In this document: positions 62,353 to 64,000 of the stretch, one piece after another
Numbering within the stretch: position 1 is the first letter of the stretch
Layout of the letters: each line of letters begins with the position of its first letter
Source: Leptospira bandrabouensis
GTDB taxonomy: Bacteria; Spirochaetota; Leptospiria; Leptospirales; Leptospiraceae
Length of the DNA stretch: 64,000 nt
Assembly: GCF_004770905.1 (NCBI RefSeq)
Contig: NZ_RQHT01000014.1
Coordinates: forward strand, 1,240,001-1,304,000
Reading direction: 5' to 3'
Program-made: the position numbers and the translations under genes
The notes under the pieces: model-generated
What the model was told of the DNA's origin: nothing
What the model saw: only the letters and a program-made list of their open reading frames with translations
The model's database searches: none

Positions 62353-63993
62353 ATGAAAACGATTTTATCCTGCTCTAATTGTTTTAGTGGTCACTCTATT
62401 TCTACTTTCAAGGTGGAAGGAAAAAAGGGAAAGTATCGCTGTAAAAAATGTGGTTCCTGGAACCATTTTGATTATCGAAAAAAAACTGAACAAACTTCTT
62501 CCGACTCACTTGTGTTATTTGATCTTCATTTTGAAGACCAAATCCCTGAACACAAACTCCAAGGACAAATTTTCGGACATTATACTACAGATTTTATCTC
62601 CGATTGGTCCAATGAAGAGCTTGTATTTTTAAAAGATGAAGATGGTACGGAAAACGATTTACGTATTTCTATCACAGGTTTGCCAGAAATTGTTAAATTA
62701 AAAAATTTTCTCTTTGATGTAACTACCGAGTCTCCTTCAAAAAATTTAAAAATCATCATCAATCAAAATGTAAACGTTTCACCAGTTCGACTTTCGGTCA
62801 CGGTTGATATATTAGATGATCGTAATGTATTTGGAAAATTGTATTTGGCCATTGCTGATGAGTGGAACACATTATTACATGGAAGTTTTACAGCTACACG
62901 CATTTATCAAATTAAATTTGACGAACATGGAGATTCTGACAAAAAACTTCCCGAATTTATTCCAAACGAATTATCTGCAAAAATATATGCTTTGTCGGGC
63001 AATATATTAGCGTTACAGGAAGTTTTTTTACTCTTAGATCAAAAAATAAAAGATGAACTTTTAACGCTTGTTATGTACCATTGGCCTGAGGACCAATCTA
63101 CTATTTCAGAAATACATTTCAAAGAGGGGAATCTCTTGGTTGTGTTTCAACTGACACAAAAAAAATTAAATGAAACGTTGATTTTCCTTTTCTCTAATCA
63201 GGTAGTCCCTAACCAAAAACACTGGCAACTTTTCCATGAAGTTGTCTGTCATACTGATTCGGAGCCTTTATTTATTCCCCTACTAAAACATAAATTTCCT
63301 GATCAATATAAAACCCATTTAGGTGATAATCTAGAATCTACCAACGAGGACAAAACTTTAGATTGGTTGGAAGCGGATGATGTTTATCTTTTGGATTCCT
63401 TTGTTCGCACAGTTGGATCTCTCGATTATGTTGTCAATGATCCAATTCGAAATCCACTAGGGTTTTCTCTTTTACAAGAATGTTTTGTTCGAGCAAAATA
63501 TAAATCTTGTATGAGACTTTTGGAACGAGGTGCAGATCCAAACCAACTCGATGCAAATGGAGAAACTGCGATATTTAAACTCTGCCAAGATAGTACACTT
63601 CCTTTGCAACAAAAAACAACTTTAATGGATGAACTCATCCGTAGGGGTGCTAAAGTTAATCTTCAATCGGTGAATGGAATGACTCCACTTCATTGGTGTT
63701 CTGTTTTTGGGGAACCTAGTATGGCTAAAAGATTAATCCAGGCTGGAATCGATATTCATACAGCAGATAATCATGGTAGTACAGCACTACATGAAGCTTG
63801 TAAGTTTGGAAATTCAGCAGTCCTTGCATTACTTTTGGAATCGGGTGCTAAATCGAATGGCAAAACATTAGATGAGAAAACCGGCAGAGACCTTGCCTTT
63901 GAAAATTTGGAAATTTCAGAACTAGAAGGTGATGAAGAGAAAAAGAACCGATGTAAACGAGTTCTTTCTCTTCTTGATGTTTATGGTGGTTAG
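62353..63993 (+). CDS. Zinc-ribbon / ankyrin-repeat protein
   Basis: 546 residues. Four cysteines near the N-terminus, CSNC (7-10) and CKKC (30-33), form a zinc-ribbon. A central region of about 300 residues has mixed structure. C-terminal ankyrin repeats follow (about 365-530: RLLERGADPNQLDANGETAIF, GAKVNLQSVNGMTPLHW, GIDIHTADNHGSTALHEA). No signal peptide is present. Ankyrin stacks bind proteins, so a cytoplasmic scaffold or regulator is likely, but no enzyme domain was identified. The stop is seven bases from the window's end. Confidence 0.75.
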   Translation: MKTILSCSNCFSGHSISTFKVEGKKGKYRCKKCGSWNHFDYRKKTEQTSSDSLVLFDLHFEDQIPEHKLQGQIFGHYTTDFISDWSNEELVFLKDEDGTENDLRISITGLPEIVKLKNFLFDVTTESPSKNLKIIINQNVNVSPVRLSVTVDILDDRNVFGKLYLAIADEWNTLLHGSFTATRIYQIKFDEHGDSDKKLPEFIPNELSAKIYALSGNILALQEVFLLLDQKIKDELLTLVMYHWPEDQSTISEIHFKEGNLLVVFQLTQKKLNETLIFLFSNQVVPNQKHWQLFHEVVCHTDSEPLFIPLLKHKFPDQYKTHLGDNLESTNEDKTLDWLEADDVYLLDSFVRTVGSLDYVVNDPIRNPLGFSLLQECFVRAKYKSCMRLLERGADPNQLDANGETAIFKLCQDSTLPLQQKTTLMDELIRRGAKVNLQSVNGMTPLHWCSVFGEPSMAKRLIQAGIDIHTADNHGSTALHEACKFGNSAVLALLLESGAKSNGKTLDEKTGRDLAFENLEISELEGDEEKKNRCKRVLSLLDVYGG

Positions 63994-64000
63994 GTGGTGT

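Noticed and set aside
1..64000. CRISPR arrays, tRNA or rRNA genes, insertion sequences, prophage
   Set aside because: No regular direct repeats with spacers, no tRNA cloverleaf, no transposase or integrase frame was found on reading both strands.

Overview
The window reads as a chromosomal segment of a spirochaete of the genus Leptospira, most likely from the saprophytic (L. biflexa-like) side. The basis is low-to-moderate GC, many spirochaete-type lipoprotein signals, a DUF1574 protein (a family found mainly in Leptospira), a very large mosaic lipoprotein, and ordinary housekeeping genes. No rRNA, tRNA, CRISPR array, insertion sequence or prophage was recognised. Species and replicon cannot be settled from the sequence alone.

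Layout. 1-3.0 kb: the end of a Na/Pi-cotransporter-type gene, a 7TM-DISM/SpoIIE phosphatase and a small conserved protein. 3.0-7.5 kb: a metal locus with a Cys/His-rich anchored protein, an MbnP-type four-Cys lipoprotein, an MbnH-type dihaem peroxidase lipoprotein, an unknown lipoprotein and an outer-membrane barrel. 7.5-12.6 kb: crotonyl-CoA carboxylase/reductase, VOC and MDR enzymes, an FAH-family enzyme, DUF2721 and DUF1858 proteins, and a PTPS-like enzyme that may replace FolB in folate synthesis. 13.0-14.8 kb: a REC-PAS-PAS-HisKA_2 sensor kinase. 14.8-17.9 kb: a DesT-like repressor divergent from a desCB-like reductase/desaturase pair, with two visible operators. 18.0-20.8 kb: an acyl-CoA dehydrogenase and a dienelactone-hydrolase lipoprotein.

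20.7-29.2 kb: a minus-strand run of an MBOAT acyltransferase, a DUF1574 protein, a second Cys/His-rich anchored protein and a CzcCBA-type metal efflux system. 29.3-32.5 kb: acetoacetyl-CoA synthetase, a secreted protein and a cytochrome c lipoprotein. 32.5-38.4 kb: the 1957-residue mosaic lipoprotein. 38.6-43.5 kb: cysteine synthase, a GlpT-like transporter and a SRPBCC / glycosidase-fold / pirin operon. 43.5-49.1 kb: phosphomannose isomerase, a J-domain protein, a STAS protein, RibF and several secreted or coiled-coil unknowns. 49.1-54.9 kb: the cell-elongation operon mreC-mreD-mrdA-rodA, without mreB next to it, preceded by an unknown anchored protein. 55-64 kb: accessory genes of mostly unknown role, with LOG, DUF2071, DUF4846, MDR and ankyrin proteins.

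Three themes connect the genes. First, metal handling: a putative copper-binding MbnP/MbnH pair and a divalent-cation RND pump each sit beside a small Cys/His-rich protein with a similar Arg-Pro-Pro tail. Second, lipid metabolism: DesT-type control of desaturation, plus an ACC-N4-GGT palindrome found before both the acyl-CoA dehydrogenase and a zinc alcohol dehydrogenase 41 kb away. Third, envelope biology: the elongasome, many lipoproteins, an O-acyltransferase pair and the giant mosaic lipoprotein.
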